Assembly (NCBI GenBank): GCA_963830205.1
Contig: CAWHLP010000033.1
Location: 1 to 64,000 of the forward strand
Direction: 5' to 3'
From: CAVSRC01 sp963830205
GTDB taxonomy: Bacteria > Pseudomonadota > Alphaproteobacteria > Rhizobiales > Kaistiaceae
Length of the DNA stretch: 64,000 bases
This document shows positions 1 through 8,556 of this stretch, in pieces. Every line of letters starts with the position of its first letter. Position 1 is the first letter of the stretch. Both the position numbers and the translations under genes were made by a program. The notes beneath the pieces are model-generated. The model had not been told where the DNA came from. It ran no database searches and saw only the letters and a list, made by a program, of their open reading frames with translations.

Positions 1-618
1 ATGGGCTTTCACATGCCCTTTGCCGCGCTGGTGAACAAGCCGCAGCGCTACATCGACATCGCCAATATCCTCGGCGACAAGCCCCTGATGATCCCACCTT
101 TCCTGGCGCCGGCGGATCGTCCGCAGGATGTCGACGGCTGGAAGCGCGTCGGCGGGCAACTCGCCGCCGGTGCCGAAGCGGCGGGCGCCGCCGGGCTCAA
201 GGTGGCCTGGCACAATCACGAATACGAGTTCCGCATGTTGCCGGACGGCACGCGGCCGATCGACCATCTGCTCGCCGAAGGCAGCGCCGCCGGTTTCGAG
301 ATCGATCTTGCCTGGGTCCTGCGCGGCTGGGCCGATCCGAAGGCTGAAATCGAGCGCTTCGCCTCGCGCATCACCGCCATCCAGATCAAGGACACTGCGC
401 CGCCGAGCACGCTCGACGACGAGAACGGCTGGCGCGCGGCCGGCGACGGCGTCGTCGACTGGGCGAACGTCTGGCCGCTCTTCAACAAGACGCCCGCCGA
501 ATACGTGATCGTCGAGCACGACCGGCCGGTGGATTGGCGACGGATCGCCGAACGGTCGTACAGGTTCACGAAATCCATGGGCACGACCCCCGTCAACGTC
601 AGCGAGGTCAAGAAATGA
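1..618 (+). CDS. Sugar phosphate isomerase/epimerase-like TIM-barrel protein, 5' end probably cut by the window
   Basis: The 205 residues match the C-terminal two thirds of the xylose-isomerase-like TIM-barrel family, whose members usually have about 250-290 residues. The first strands are missing, so the ATG at position 1 is probably internal. Family metal-site landmarks are visible: a WHNHEYEF segment near residue 70, EIDLAW near 100, QIKD near 128 and VEHDRP near 171. Proteins of this fold isomerise or epimerise keto sugars, often inositol or sugar-acid intermediates, in the cytoplasm; the substrate here is unknown. Its TGA overlaps the ATG of the VOC gene, so the two are co-translated. 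The downstream sugar-acid genes support a catabolic role. Confidence 0.8.
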   Translation: MGFHMPFAALVNKPQRYIDIANILGDKPLMIPPFLAPADRPQDVDGWKRVGGQLAAGAEAAGAAGLKVAWHNHEYEFRMLPDGTRPIDHLLAEGSAAGFEIDLAWVLRGWADPKAEIERFASRITAIQIKDTAPPSTLDDENGWRAAGDGVVDWANVWPLFNKTPAEYVIVEHDRPVDWRRIAERSYRFTKSMGTTPVNVSEVKK

Positions 619-1052
619 TTTCCGGCATTGGTCATATCGCTCTTCGCGTGAAGGACGTCGAAGCGAGCGTCGACTTCTACTGTAAGGGCGTCGGGCTGGC
701 CGAGGTTCATCGGCTTTACCGCGACAGCGGCGCGCTCTGGCTGGTGTATGTTCGCATCACCGACGACCAGTTCCTCGAGATATTCCCGTCGGGCGAGGGC
801 GACGTGCCGCCGCGCGAGCAGACCGGTGTGAATCACATCTGCCTGGCTGTCGACGACGTGGATGCCTTCGCCTCCGAGCTGCAAAGGAACGGTGTGGTGA
901 TGACCAAGGACCCGGGGAATGGCGCCGACGGCAACCGCGGCGCCTGGATCACGGATCCCGACGGCAATCGCATTGAGCTTATGCAGATGCGGCCTGATTG
1001 CATTCAGTACCAGGCTATCCGCCGCTGGCACGAGCAGCAGTCGGCGTCGTAG
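615..1052 (+). CDS. VOC (glyoxalase/bleomycin-resistance fold) family protein
   Basis: A 145-residue protein with two beta-alpha-beta-beta-beta modules. Candidate metal ligands are in the classic glyoxalase I pattern: His7, Glu55, His74 and Glu121, the last within DPDGNRIELMQM. The ATG at 615 overlaps the previous stop (ATGA); a start further upstream at 534 would run inside the neighbouring gene and adds no family sequence. It is clearly related to the VOC gene at 31047-31478, which sits in a similar transporter unit. VOC enzymes do isomerisation, lyase or dioxygenase chemistry on small substrates; the reaction here cannot be told from sequence. The repeated company of sugar-acid dehydratases suggests a step in that pathway. 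Confidence 0.85.
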   Translation: MISGIGHIALRVKDVEASVDFYCKGVGLAEVHRLYRDSGALWLVYVRITDDQFLEIFPSGEGDVPPREQTGVNHICLAVDDVDAFASELQRNGVVMTKDPGNGADGNRGAWITDPDGNRIELMQMRPDCIQYQAIRRWHEQQSAS

Positions 1053-1204
1053 CTCGTCCGCCCTTGCTGAACGACGGCACATTCGCGGGAATGAGGAGGT
1101 CCATCCGCTTCGTCCTCGTTCCTTGAAAGCTTCGATCGCATACCGGCACGTCGGCAGTTTTCGACGTGCTCATCACTCATGTCACTGGATTGGTAGGTCG
1201 CACC

Positions 1205-2128
1205 ATGCCCAAGTCCGTTTCCCAGCGCATCCGTCCGGCATTGCGGCGGCGTCTGCAGCCCGGTCAGGTGTCCGAGCTGACGGTCGTCAACGCTGACGGC
1301 AGCGGGCGCGAAGTCATCTACGAGGTGGGTGAACTCATTGAGGCGCCCAACTGGTCCGTCGATGGCCAATGGCTGATCTTCAATGCCGACGGCCGGCTGT
1401 TCAAGATATCGCCTGACGGCCAGCAGGGGCCCTACCGCATCAACACCGCTCCGGTCGAGGACGCCAACAACGATCACTGCCTTTCGCCGGACGGCAAGTT
1501 GGTGTTCATCAGCTCGCGCGATCGCCATCTCTATGCCGCCCCGATCGACGGCGGCGCTCCGCGACGTGTTTCACCCGATCAGGATCCGAGCCGAAACTAC
1601 ACCTATTATCTCCACGGTGTTTCGCCCGACGGCAAGACACTGGCTTATGTCGGCCTGGAGCGGCGCCCGGGTGGCGTCATCACCCGGATCTGCACCATAC
1701 CGGCGGATGGCGGCGCGATCACCGAATTGACGGATGGCGCCTGCCCGGTGGACGGGCCCGAGTTCTCGCCGGATGGGCAATGGATCTATTTCAATTCCGA
1801 GGCCGCTGCGACACAACCGGGTCATGCCCAGATCTTTCGCATGCATCCCGACGGGGCGGGGCTCGAACAACTGACCTTTGACGAGCGGGTGAACTGGTTT
1901 CCACATTGCTCGCCGAACGGTGCGAAGGTCGCCTTCATCAGCTTCCCGACAGGCACGCGCGGTCATCCCGCCGACAAGGACTGCGTCATCCGTATGATGG
2001 ATCCAGACGGCGGCAATGCGCGAGATGTTGACGCTTTCTTCGGCGGGCAGGGCACCATCAACGTCAACTCATGGTCGCCAGACAGCCGGCGCTTCGCCTA
2101 TGTCACCTATCCCCTGTCGAGTGATTGA
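1205..2128 (+). CDS. TolB-like/PD40 beta-propeller protein
   Basis: A 307-residue protein made of repeated WD40-like PD40 blades, seen as recurring SPDG or SxDG turns followed by W/L-V/I-F/Y strands (SVDGQWLIF, SPDGKLVFI, SPDGKTLAY, SPDGQWIYF). No signal peptide is visible, unlike true periplasmic TolB, so it is probably cytoplasmic. I place the start at 1205, where the family sequence begins, rather than 1166. Propellers of this kind often accompany sugar-uptake operons in alphaproteobacteria, and some relatives are oligogalacturonide lyases, but catalytic residues cannot be assigned here. It lies between the VOC gene and a convergent RraA-like gene. Confidence 0.75.
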   Translation: MPKSVSQRIRPALRRRLQPGQVSELTVVNADGSGREVIYEVGELIEAPNWSVDGQWLIFNADGRLFKISPDGQQGPYRINTAPVEDANNDHCLSPDGKLVFISSRDRHLYAAPIDGGAPRRVSPDQDPSRNYTYYLHGVSPDGKTLAYVGLERRPGGVITRICTIPADGGAITELTDGACPVDGPEFSPDGQWIYFNSEAAATQPGHAQIFRMHPDGAGLEQLTFDERVNWFPHCSPNGAKVAFISFPTGTRGHPADKDCVIRMMDPDGGNARDVDAFFGGQGTINVNSWSPDSRRFAYVTYPLSSD

Positions 2129-2143
2129 GCGCTCGGCAGCAGG

Positions 2144-2908
2144 TCAGCCTCCGGCACTTGCGTCTCCTCCGCCGTCAGGTTCGGACGCTGCGAGGGCTTG
2201 CGCGGCACGGAACTGCTCCATGATCGACGGATCGGGCGGGTAGAACGCGCTTGCCGGCGCGCCAGCCTCGATCTTGTCGCGGATCCAGCTCTCCACCTGT
2301 TCCAGTTCATACCCCTCCCGCGCAAGCTGCGCTGCCAGATGTCGGGGAACGACCACCACCCCGTCGGGATCGCCGACGACGATGTCGCCCGGCTCCACCA
2401 GCACGTCACCGCAGCCGATCACTTCCTGGATGCCGGCCGCCAGAAGGGCGCGATTGCTGGGTGCAGGGGCGACGCCATTGCAGAAAACGGGGATCGCCAT
2501 CTGGGCGATCGCCGCGCCGTCTCGCATCGACCCGTCTGTGACCAAGGCTGCCACACCGCGCGCCACCAACGCAGCGACCATGACGTCGCCAAGGCCGCCG
2601 CATGTGGTGTTGCCGCGCATATCGATGACCAGCACGCTGCCCGCCGGAATTCGATCAATGGTGCCGTGCAGCGGGCTCTTGCGGCTGACGATGCTCGCCC
2701 TGTCGGTCAGATCCTCGCGCACGGGAACATTGCGAAGCGTGAAGGCGGGGCCGACGAAGCGCGCATTGGCCGGGTTCAAAGGCCGCGCCTGGCTGATCGT
2801 GCGGCTACGCAGACCGGCCGTCTTGATCATCAGGCCCGCCAGCGTGTTGGTGCTGACCTTGCCGAGCAGCTCCAGGGTCGCTGCGTCCAGGCTCTCGTCC
2901 TCGCTCAT
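2144..2908 (-). CDS. RraA-like / HMG-CHA aldolase family protein
   Basis: A 254-residue protein of the RraA fold (old names: dimethylmenaquinone methyltransferase-like, regulator of ribonuclease activity). It has the motif shared by catalytic members: GLGDVM near residue 125 followed about 20 residues later by TDGSMRD, that is D-X20-R-D, as in 4-hydroxy-4-methyl-2-oxoglutarate/oxaloacetate aldolases. The start at 2908 is preceded by GGAGG at good spacing; the upstream extension to 3007 lacks this and overlaps the permease. In transporter-dehydratase units such proteins more likely do retro-aldol or decarboxylation chemistry than RNase control. A relative with the same motif lies at 29990-30730. 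Confidence 0.85.
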   Translation of the reverse strand: MSEDESLDAATLELLGKVSTNTLAGLMIKTAGLRSRTISQARPLNPANARFVGPAFTLRNVPVREDLTDRASIVSRKSPLHGTIDRIPAGSVLVIDMRGNTTCGGLGDVMVAALVARGVAALVTDGSMRDGAAIAQMAIPVFCNGVAPAPSNRALLAAGIQEVIGCGDVLVEPGDIVVGDPDGVVVVPRHLAAQLAREGYELEQVESWIRDKIEAGAPASAFYPPDPSIMEQFRAAQALAASEPDGGGDASAGG

Positions 2909-2990
2909 CGATGCCTCCAGCCCGAGGGCCGCCACCGCGCGGGCGGCTTCTGCAACATCTGCTGCTCGGCAGGCTGGCGCACTTGAGGGC

Positions 2991-3818
2991 CTAGCCCTTG
3001 GCCGCACCGGCGGTCAGGCCACCAACGAACAGGCGCTGAACGCCGAAGAACAGGACCACGATCGGCAGCGTCATGATGACCGAGGCCGCCATGACGGCGC
3101 CCCAGTCGACGTTGAATTCCGAACTGAACTCCGCCAGCCCGATGGGCAGCGTCTTGACGCTGCTGTCGGTGGCGAAGACGAGCGCGAAGATGAACTCGTT
3201 CCAGGTCGTCACGAAGCAGTAGACGACGGTCGATACGATTCCCGGAACCGCCAGCGGCAGGACGATCCGCACGAGGATCGTCATCCGCGAAGCCCCATCC
3301 ACCAGCGCGGCTTCCTCGATCTCGTAGGGGATGGAGCGAAAATAGCCGATCAGCATCCACACGCACAGCGGCAGGGTGTGGATGAGGTAGACCAGAATGA
3401 GGCCCAGATACGTGTTGATCAGGTGCAGGTGGCCCAGAATGATGTAAAGCGGCACGATAACGGTAGCCGTCGGCAGAAGCTGGCTGACCAGAATGGACGC
3501 TTGCAGGATGCCGGCGCCGCGGAATCGGAAGCGTGCAAAACCGTAAGCCGCCAGCGAGGCAAGGATGAGCGAGATGCCCGTCGAGCCGACCGAGATCACC
3601 ACGCTGTTCAGGAAGTAGCGGGGAATGTTGGAACTGAAGAGCACGTTGGCATAGTTCTGGAGTGTGAGGTGCTGGGGAATCCAGGTCGGCGGCACCGTAT
3701 AGAGCTCCTGCAGCGGCTTGACCGAAGAGACGATCATCCAGCAGAAGGGAAACAGCGCCGCGGCCGAGAAGATCGACGCCAGAAAGTAGCTGAAGGGGGA
3801 ACTGCGCTTGCTGTTCAT
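2991..3818 (-). CDS. Carbohydrate ABC transporter permease, MalG type
   Basis: A 275-residue inner-membrane permease with six predicted hydrophobic segments and the EAA loop that contacts the ATPase (EEAALVDGASR then VLPLAVPGI, roughly residues 182-208). The N-terminus MNSKRSSPFSYF leads straight into the first membrane helix. The ATG at 3818 overlaps the stop of the upstream permease (ATGA), so they are co-translated; the reading frame stays open further upstream but that is shadow coding. It pairs with 3815-4687 and is closely related to the permease at 33789-34620. No ATPase gene adjoins it, so the pair probably borrows one. Confidence 0.9.
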   Translation of the reverse strand: MNSKRSSPFSYFLASIFSAAALFPFCWMIVSSVKPLQELYTVPPTWIPQHLTLQNYANVLFSSNIPRYFLNSVVISVGSTGISLILASLAAYGFARFRFRGAGILQASILVSQLLPTATVIVPLYIILGHLHLINTYLGLILVYLIHTLPLCVWMLIGYFRSIPYEIEEAALVDGASRMTILVRIVLPLAVPGIVSTVVYCFVTTWNEFIFALVFATDSSVKTLPIGLAEFSSEFNVDWGAVMAASVIMTLPIVVLFFGVQRLFVGGLTAGAAKG

Positions 3819-4687
3819 TCGCGGCCCCCTGACTTTTCGCGGCGCTGCGAGATGGCGACCTGACCGGCGATCACGATGAACAGGACGGTGAACAGGATCA
3901 AAGACAGCGCCGCTGCCGTATTGAAACTGAAGTTCTCGAAGGCCTCCTTGAAAATCTGGATCGGCAGGATCAACGACTGATTGGCGGGGCCGCCCGTGGT
4001 CATCGCATAGATGATGGTGATCGCGTTCATTCCCCAGATCAGGAGCAGAAGGGTAACCGACGTCAGAACCCCCGCCAGATGCGGCAGCATGATGAAGCGG
4101 ACCTCGTGATAGAAGCTGGCGCCGTCGATACGCGCGGCTTCGTAGAGATCTTCGGGAATGCCTTGCAGCGACGCCAGCACCATCAGCGCCACAAAGGGAA
4201 ACATCTTCCACACGTTCACGGCTATCAGGCTGGGCTTGACCAGCGTGGCGTCGGTCAGCCAGCCGACCGGTTTGTCGATGATATGCAGCGCCTCCAGGCC
4301 ATAGTTGATGATGCCGAATTCATAATGGTACATCCACGCCCACGTCGTGGCGGCCACGATGCCGGGTACCACCCAGGGGATCAGCAAAATGCTGCGAACC
4401 ACGCCACGGCCGACAAAACGCCGGTCGAGAAGGATCCCGGCGACAACGCCCAGAAACAGCTCCAGGACGATCGAACCGCCGACATAGAAGATCGAATTGT
4501 ATGTCGCCTGCGCCGTAACCGGCGACCCGACGATGATCCTGAAGTTGTTCAGACCGACAAAGTGACCGGCGTCGTTGGTGAAAGCCAGGAATGCCGTGTT
4601 GACGAGCGGATAGGCGACCATGACGCCGAGCACGAGTATTGCCGGCATGACGAAGAAATAGCCGGCACTCAGCCTTTGTCCTTTCAT
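3815..4687 (-). CDS. Carbohydrate ABC transporter permease, MalF/UgpA type
   Basis: A 290-residue inner-membrane permease, first of the pair read toward lower coordinates. It shows the EAA-loop signature EAARIDGASFYHEV followed by MLPHL (around residues 193-215) and the conserved GGPANQS segment near residue 235. GGGAGG lies 6-7 bases before its ATG. With 2991-3818 it would form the channel for the sugar-binding protein encoded on the other strand at 7195-8442. It is a paralogue of 32929-33792. The start faces the FCD/GntR regulator gene across a 436-base divergent region. Confidence 0.92.
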   Translation of the reverse strand: MKGQRLSAGYFFVMPAILVLGVMVAYPLVNTAFLAFTNDAGHFVGLNNFRIIVGSPVTAQATYNSIFYVGGSIVLELFLGVVAGILLDRRFVGRGVVRSILLIPWVVPGIVAATTWAWMYHYEFGIINYGLEALHIIDKPVGWLTDATLVKPSLIAVNVWKMFPFVALMVLASLQGIPEDLYEAARIDGASFYHEVRFIMLPHLAGVLTSVTLLLLIWGMNAITIIYAMTTGGPANQSLILPIQIFKEAFENFSFNTAAALSLILFTVLFIVIAGQVAISQRREKSGGRE

Positions 4688-5012
4688 TCATGTCCTCCCG
4701 CGGCCAGCGTGGCCGTCTTGCCCGGCCCTCCGGGTGCCGATGCACTTGTGCTTGCCGCGGATTTCCTCTTGTTCAACGGCGTTGGCCCATGACGCAGGCG
4801 CATGGCTGTCTGCCTCCGATCGAAACGGCAGCTTGGCTCCGCAGGACGAGCGAAGGTCGGTTTCGGATCAAGGCTTCAGGCTTCCGAAGAATCCAGGCAT
4901 GGAAAGCATCAACCTTACATTGCCATGTGCGGGACATTGGCCGCTGCAAGGCTCGTCCTCTCTCACACTGCCGGAACCGACGCTTGCCCATCTTCGCTCC
5001 CCGCCGTGCGAT

Positions 5013-5032
5013 GGTACACCTAGGTACACCTA
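5013..5032. repeat. Tandem 10-bp repeat GGTACACCTA x2
   Basis: Two exact head-to-tail copies of GGTACACCTA (5013-5022 and 5023-5032), ending 4 bp before the TATGACATA operator candidate. They lie in the 436-bp divergent region 4688-5123 between the permease pair and the GntR-type regulator gene. The 10-bp period places both copies on the same DNA face, as expected for a protein-binding array, but no regulator can be named. Apart from this and the adjacent palindrome I see nothing gene-like in 4688-5123. Confidence 0.45.
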
Positions 5033-5036
5033 GCAT

Positions 5037-5048
5037 TGTATGACATAT
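5037..5048. promoter_or_regulatory. Candidate operator TGTATGACATAT for the FCD/GntR regulator
   Basis: The 12-mer TGTATGACATAT holds the perfect palindrome TATG-A-CATA and a GT-N3-AC core typical of FCD-subfamily GntR operators. Its exact reverse complement is found at 6020-6031, before the mannonate dehydratase gene. The two copies flank the regulator gene 5124-5861, which suggests autoregulation, control of the divergent permeases, and control of the downstream dehydratase. Confidence 0.6.
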
Positions 5049-5123
5049 GATGATATATGGCCGATGGAGAGTGTCAACGCTTGTGGTGATTTTCCCCGTG
5101 ATACAGGGACTGAGAGGCATCTG

Positions 5124-5861
5124 ATGGCCGGCCGCGCAGCAGGCGAGCGTGCCGGACGGACTCGGCTCTCACAGGTGATGATCGATGAGCTGAGACGCCG
5201 CATTCTGAGTGGAGTGCTGGCTCCGGGCGATCAGCTTCCCACCGAACAGCAGTTGATCTCGACCTTCAACGTAAGCCGCACGGTCGTACGGGAAGCGATT
5301 TCGGTGCTGCGCGCCAACGGTCTGGTCGACCCGCGTCAGGGCCGGGGCGTGTTCGTCAGGGGCGGCAGCGACGATGAGCCGCTGCCAGCCTTGACCCAGG
5401 AGCCGCTTGCCGTTGCCGCCGTGCTGGAGATTCTGGAGCTGCGCATGCCCATCGAAACCGAAGCGGCTGGCCTCGCAGCGGTTCGGCGTTCGCCGGCCCA
5501 GGAGATCGCCATGGAAATGGCTCTGGAGCGGTTCAATGCCCAAATGATCCGCGGCGAAGACACGACGAAGCCTGACTTCGATCTGCACATCGCCATCGTC
5601 GAGGCGACCAATAACCGGTTCTTCGTAGAGGCCCTGCGGCAGCTTGGCCAACGGACCATTCCGCGTAGCCAGCTCATTTCCCGGCTGGGCAACGACACGC
5701 GCGAATATCTCGATACGGTTCATGCCGAACACCGCGAAATTGTGCGCGCGATCGAAGCTCAGGATCCCGCAAAGGCGCGCGAAGAGATGCGGCACCATCT
5801 TTCGAGCAGCTATCGGCGGTATCGGACCCTGCTGGGCTCGGGGGCCATGAACTTCGAATGA
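5124..5861 (+). CDS. FadR-type (FCD) GntR transcriptional regulator
   Basis: A 245-residue DNA-binding repressor. The N-terminal winged helix-turn-helix covers about residues 15-85 (LRRRILSGVLAPGDQLPTEQ, then SRTVVREAISVLRANGL), followed by an FCD ligand domain with FDLHIAIVEATNN and a late HxEH motif (HAEHREI) that usually coordinates a metal or sugar acid. The ATG at 5124 has GAGAGG seven bases upstream; an earlier ATG at 5040 lies inside the operator region and is unlikely. FCD regulators near uxuA genes typically sense uronates or aldonates. Candidate binding sites flank the gene at 5037-5048 and 6020-6031. Confidence 0.9.
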   Translation: MAGRAAGERAGRTRLSQVMIDELRRRILSGVLAPGDQLPTEQQLISTFNVSRTVVREAISVLRANGLVDPRQGRGVFVRGGSDDEPLPALTQEPLAVAAVLEILELRMPIETEAAGLAAVRRSPAQEIAMEMALERFNAQMIRGEDTTKPDFDLHIAIVEATNNRFFVEALRQLGQRTIPRSQLISRLGNDTREYLDTVHAEHREIVRAIEAQDPAKAREEMRHHLSSSYRRYRTLLGSGAMNFE

Positions 5862-6019
5862 ATTGTGGTTCGGCGTCACGCCCGGCCTCCTAGGCTCGCG
5901 CGGCCACGGGAAGCCGTGCCCCCGCAACAAGGCCCGCGACCGCCCGCATCCCAAAAAAGCGAGAACCGCATCGCCAAACGGGCACCTGATAATTAGTATG
6001 ATGAATGCTAAGAGTTGAA

Positions 6020-6031
6020 ATATGTCATACA
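6020..6031. promoter_or_regulatory. Second copy of the FCD/GntR operator candidate (inverted)
   Basis: ATATGTCATACA is the exact reverse complement of the 12-mer at 5037-5048. It lies about 50 bases before the GTG start of the mannonate dehydratase gene, a normal operator distance. The rest of the 219-bp gap 5862-6080 shows an AT-rich stretch near 5990-6015 that could hold the promoter, and no gene. Confidence 0.6.
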
Positions 6032-6080
6032 TCATCTAAGCTGTTCCGGGTGCGAGGAGGCGCTGGCAGAGGGTCCGGGC

Positions 6081-7073
6081 GTGCATTTGGGAACGCAGAA
6101 CATCACACGGGACGAGGACTTTCGCGTGCTGGCACAGCTCGGCGTGCGTCACGTGTGCGCCGACCCGGCGGGCAATCCGCATGAATGGAGCGAGGATCAG
6201 CTCTGGCGCCACCGCGAGCGGATCGAGTCGTTCGGCCTGACTCTCGACATGGTGCAGCTGCCTTTGAGCGCACGTCCGATCGAAGAGCAGGACAGCCCAG
6301 GCATCCTCACCGCCGGGCCGACACGCGACCGCGAGATCAACTCCATCTGCCGGCTCATAGAGAGGCTGGCCCGCGTGGGAATCCCGACGGCAAAGTATAA
6401 CCTCAACATCCTTGGCGTTCCCCGTTCAGAGCGCGAGGCGGGCCGCGGCGGCTCGTCGAATGCCGCCTTTCGCTGGGACAGGATGAATCACGATGCGCCA
6501 GCGACGCTCGCGGGCGTTCTGTCGGAGGACGGCAGTTGGGAGCGGATCGACTACTTCCTTGAGCGGGTGGTCCCGGTCGCCACGCAGAATCGGATCCGAC
6601 TGGCCTGCCATCCGCATGATCCTTATACCCCGCCCGGGTATCGTGGGGTCACGCGTGTTCTGGGCACGGTCGAGGGGCTGAAGCGCTTCGTCGGGATGCG
6701 CGAGAGCGCTTATCACGGGCTGAATTTCTGTCAGGGAACAGTGGCCGCAATGCTCGAGAATCCGCGCGCGGAGATCGATGACGTGGTCCGCTGGTTCGGT
6801 AGCCGCGGGAAGATCTTCAACGTTCATTTCCGCAACATTCGCGGCCGCCGCCTTTCGTTCATGGAAACCTTCCCCGATGAGGGTGACATGAGCATGTGGC
6901 GCAGCCTGCGGACCTATGCCGAGGTTGGCTATCGCCACATGGTGATGCCTGACCACGTGCCCCAGGTCGACGGGCACGACGGCACAACCACTGCCTTTGC
7001 CTTTTGCTACGGCTATATCGCGGGGCTGCTTGAAGCCCTCGAAGATATCAGGCCGGGAACGGCGACCCCGTAA
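6081..7073 (+). CDS. uxuA: Mannonate dehydratase (UxuA) family protein
   Basis: A 330-residue TIM-barrel protein. It starts with the family opening VHLGTQNITRDEDF, and holds NILGVPRSEREAGRGG, the CHPHDPYTPPGYRG segment near residue 190 and GLNFCQGT near 230, the last being the metal-binding region of UxuA. These enzymes dehydrate D-mannonate to 2-keto-3-deoxy-D-gluconate in the cytoplasm. E. coli UxuA is longer (394 residues); this shorter form is common among distant relatives, so the true substrate may be another aldonate. I chose GTG at 6081, preceded by AGAGGG, over the ATG at 6015, which would translate the operator. Confidence 0.85.
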   Translation: MHLGTQNITRDEDFRVLAQLGVRHVCADPAGNPHEWSEDQLWRHRERIESFGLTLDMVQLPLSARPIEEQDSPGILTAGPTRDREINSICRLIERLARVGIPTAKYNLNILGVPRSEREAGRGGSSNAAFRWDRMNHDAPATLAGVLSEDGSWERIDYFLERVVPVATQNRIRLACHPHDPYTPPGYRGVTRVLGTVEGLKRFVGMRESAYHGLNFCQGTVAAMLENPRAEIDDVVRWFGSRGKIFNVHFRNIRGRRLSFMETFPDEGDMSMWRSLRTYAEVGYRHMVMPDHVPQVDGHDGTTTAFAFCYGYIAGLLEALEDIRPGTATP

Positions 7074-7194
7074 CCCGGCGCGCATTCGTCCCCGGCCCGC
7101 CGCACCGGCATGGGGACGGTCATAGCAGGCGACGCCTGACGCAAAGTGGATTTGCGTCCGGTTGACCGCTTGCATAACAACGAGGGAGAGAGAA

Positions 7195-8442
7195 GTGAGT
7201 GTGATTTCACGCCTTCTAGGCACGAGTATCATGGCCGCAGGCCTCGCGCTGCCGACCTTGGTAGCGCATGCGGAAACGGTCACCTGGTGGACGCCGAATT
7301 GGGGGCAGGAGCGGGCGGCCAAGCTGGCGGCCGACTTCGAGAAGGCCAATCCCGATATCCAGATCAAGATGGAGATAACGGTCGCCAACGGTCTGCAGAA
7401 CCGCATCATGGTGGCTCTGCGCAGTGGCAATCCGCCGGACCTGATCGACACCAGCACGTCATGGATGACGCCTTATGCGGCTACCGGCAAGCTGTTGGCT
7501 TTGGACGACTTTGCCAAGAAGAACGTTGATATGCAGGATCTCCTGCCCGAGCCCGTGAAGGCGGCGACCTACCAAGGCAAGCTCTATGGTCTGCCATATC
7601 GGGCGCAGACTCTCGGCATGATCTACAACAAGGGACTCTACCGAGAAGCTGGCCTCAATCCTGACCATCCGCCCCAGACCTGGGACGAACTGATCGAGAT
7701 GTCGAAGAAGCTGACCAAGAAGAATGCCGAAGGCAAGGACCAGTACGGGCTCGGCGTCGCGGGCGGCGGCGAGCAGCAGAATATGATCACGCGCATGGTG
7801 CCCTTCATCTGGATGAATGGCGGCGACGTGCTCAATGAGGGCATGACCAAGGCCACGATCAACCAACCGGCAGCGGTCGAGGCGGTCACGTTCTACACCG
7901 ACCCGCTGACCAAGTATAAGATTGCCCCGCCGTCGACGCTCCAGAACGACGGTTTGGCGCTGCGCCGTCTTTTCGATACTGGCACGATCGCTCAGTATCT
8001 CTCGGGGCAGTACGATCTTCCTGCCATCAAGAAAGAGGCGCCCGATATCGATATCGGCGTTGCCATGTTCCCGCATCCGAAGGGCAAGGAGACGGCGGGC
8101 ATTCTCAGTGGCTGGGATTTCATCGTGCCGGCGGATTCGGCGCATCAGGACGCAACGTTGAAGTTCGTTGCCTTCCTGATGAAGCCGGAGAACCAGGGAT
8201 TCTACACCGATACGTTCCCCGCAGCGCAAAGTGCGATGAGCATGCCTCGGTTCCAGGACCCGCTGCTTCAGCCTTTCAAGGAGGCTTTGAAATATGCGCG
8301 TCCGCTGCCGGCCTCGCCGGCCTGGATCCGCACGACGCAGATCGTCTACTCCTCGGTCCAGTCAATCATGCTGGGTCAAGCGACGCCGCAAGCGGCCATG
8401 GACAGCGCCGCTCAGCAGATCGACGCGGCCCTGCAGCAGTAG
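7195..8442 (+). CDS. Sugar ABC transporter periplasmic binding protein
   Basis: A 415-residue type-1 extracellular sugar-binding protein. A Sec signal peptide ends at LVAHA before ETVTWWTPNWG. The start is GTG at 7195 with GAGGGAG six bases upstream. The mature protein is an obvious paralogue of 31623-32849: both open with WW-PNW, and share PPSTLQNDG in the middle and SAMSMP-FQDP near the C-terminus. It should deliver substrate to the permease pair on the opposite strand (2991-4687). It lies 121 bases after uxuA and is followed by a strong hairpin at 8458-8496. Confidence 0.92.
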   Translation: MSVISRLLGTSIMAAGLALPTLVAHAETVTWWTPNWGQERAAKLAADFEKANPDIQIKMEITVANGLQNRIMVALRSGNPPDLIDTSTSWMTPYAATGKLLALDDFAKKNVDMQDLLPEPVKAATYQGKLYGLPYRAQTLGMIYNKGLYREAGLNPDHPPQTWDELIEMSKKLTKKNAEGKDQYGLGVAGGGEQQNMITRMVPFIWMNGGDVLNEGMTKATINQPAAVEAVTFYTDPLTKYKIAPPSTLQNDGLALRRLFDTGTIAQYLSGQYDLPAIKKEAPDIDIGVAMFPHPKGKETAGILSGWDFIVPADSAHQDATLKFVAFLMKPENQGFYTDTFPAAQSAMSMPRFQDPLLQPFKEALKYARPLPASPAWIRTTQIVYSSVQSIMLGQATPQAAMDSAAQQIDAALQQ

Positions 8443-8457
8443 ACGCCTGAACATAAC

Positions 8458-8496
8458 GCTGGGCCGGCGAGAGACGCGCTCTTTCGCCGGCCCAGC
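8458..8496 (+). terminator. Strong hairpin after the binding-protein gene
   Basis: GCTGGGCCGGCGA (8458-8470) pairs perfectly with TCGCCGGCCCAGC (8484-8496). Four more pairs form inside, one of them G-T, leaving a 5-base loop. A GCTTTT stretch follows about 8 bases later. It sits 15 bases after the binding-protein stop and before an enolase-superfamily gene on the same strand, so it may act as a partial terminator or 3'-end stabiliser that keeps binding-protein mRNA more abundant than the downstream message. Confidence 0.65.
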
Positions 8497-8556
8497 GGCT
8501 GGTTGCTTTTCCATGCGGCCGCGAGCGCGATCGGGTCGCTTCTACCGGAGGGTTCC

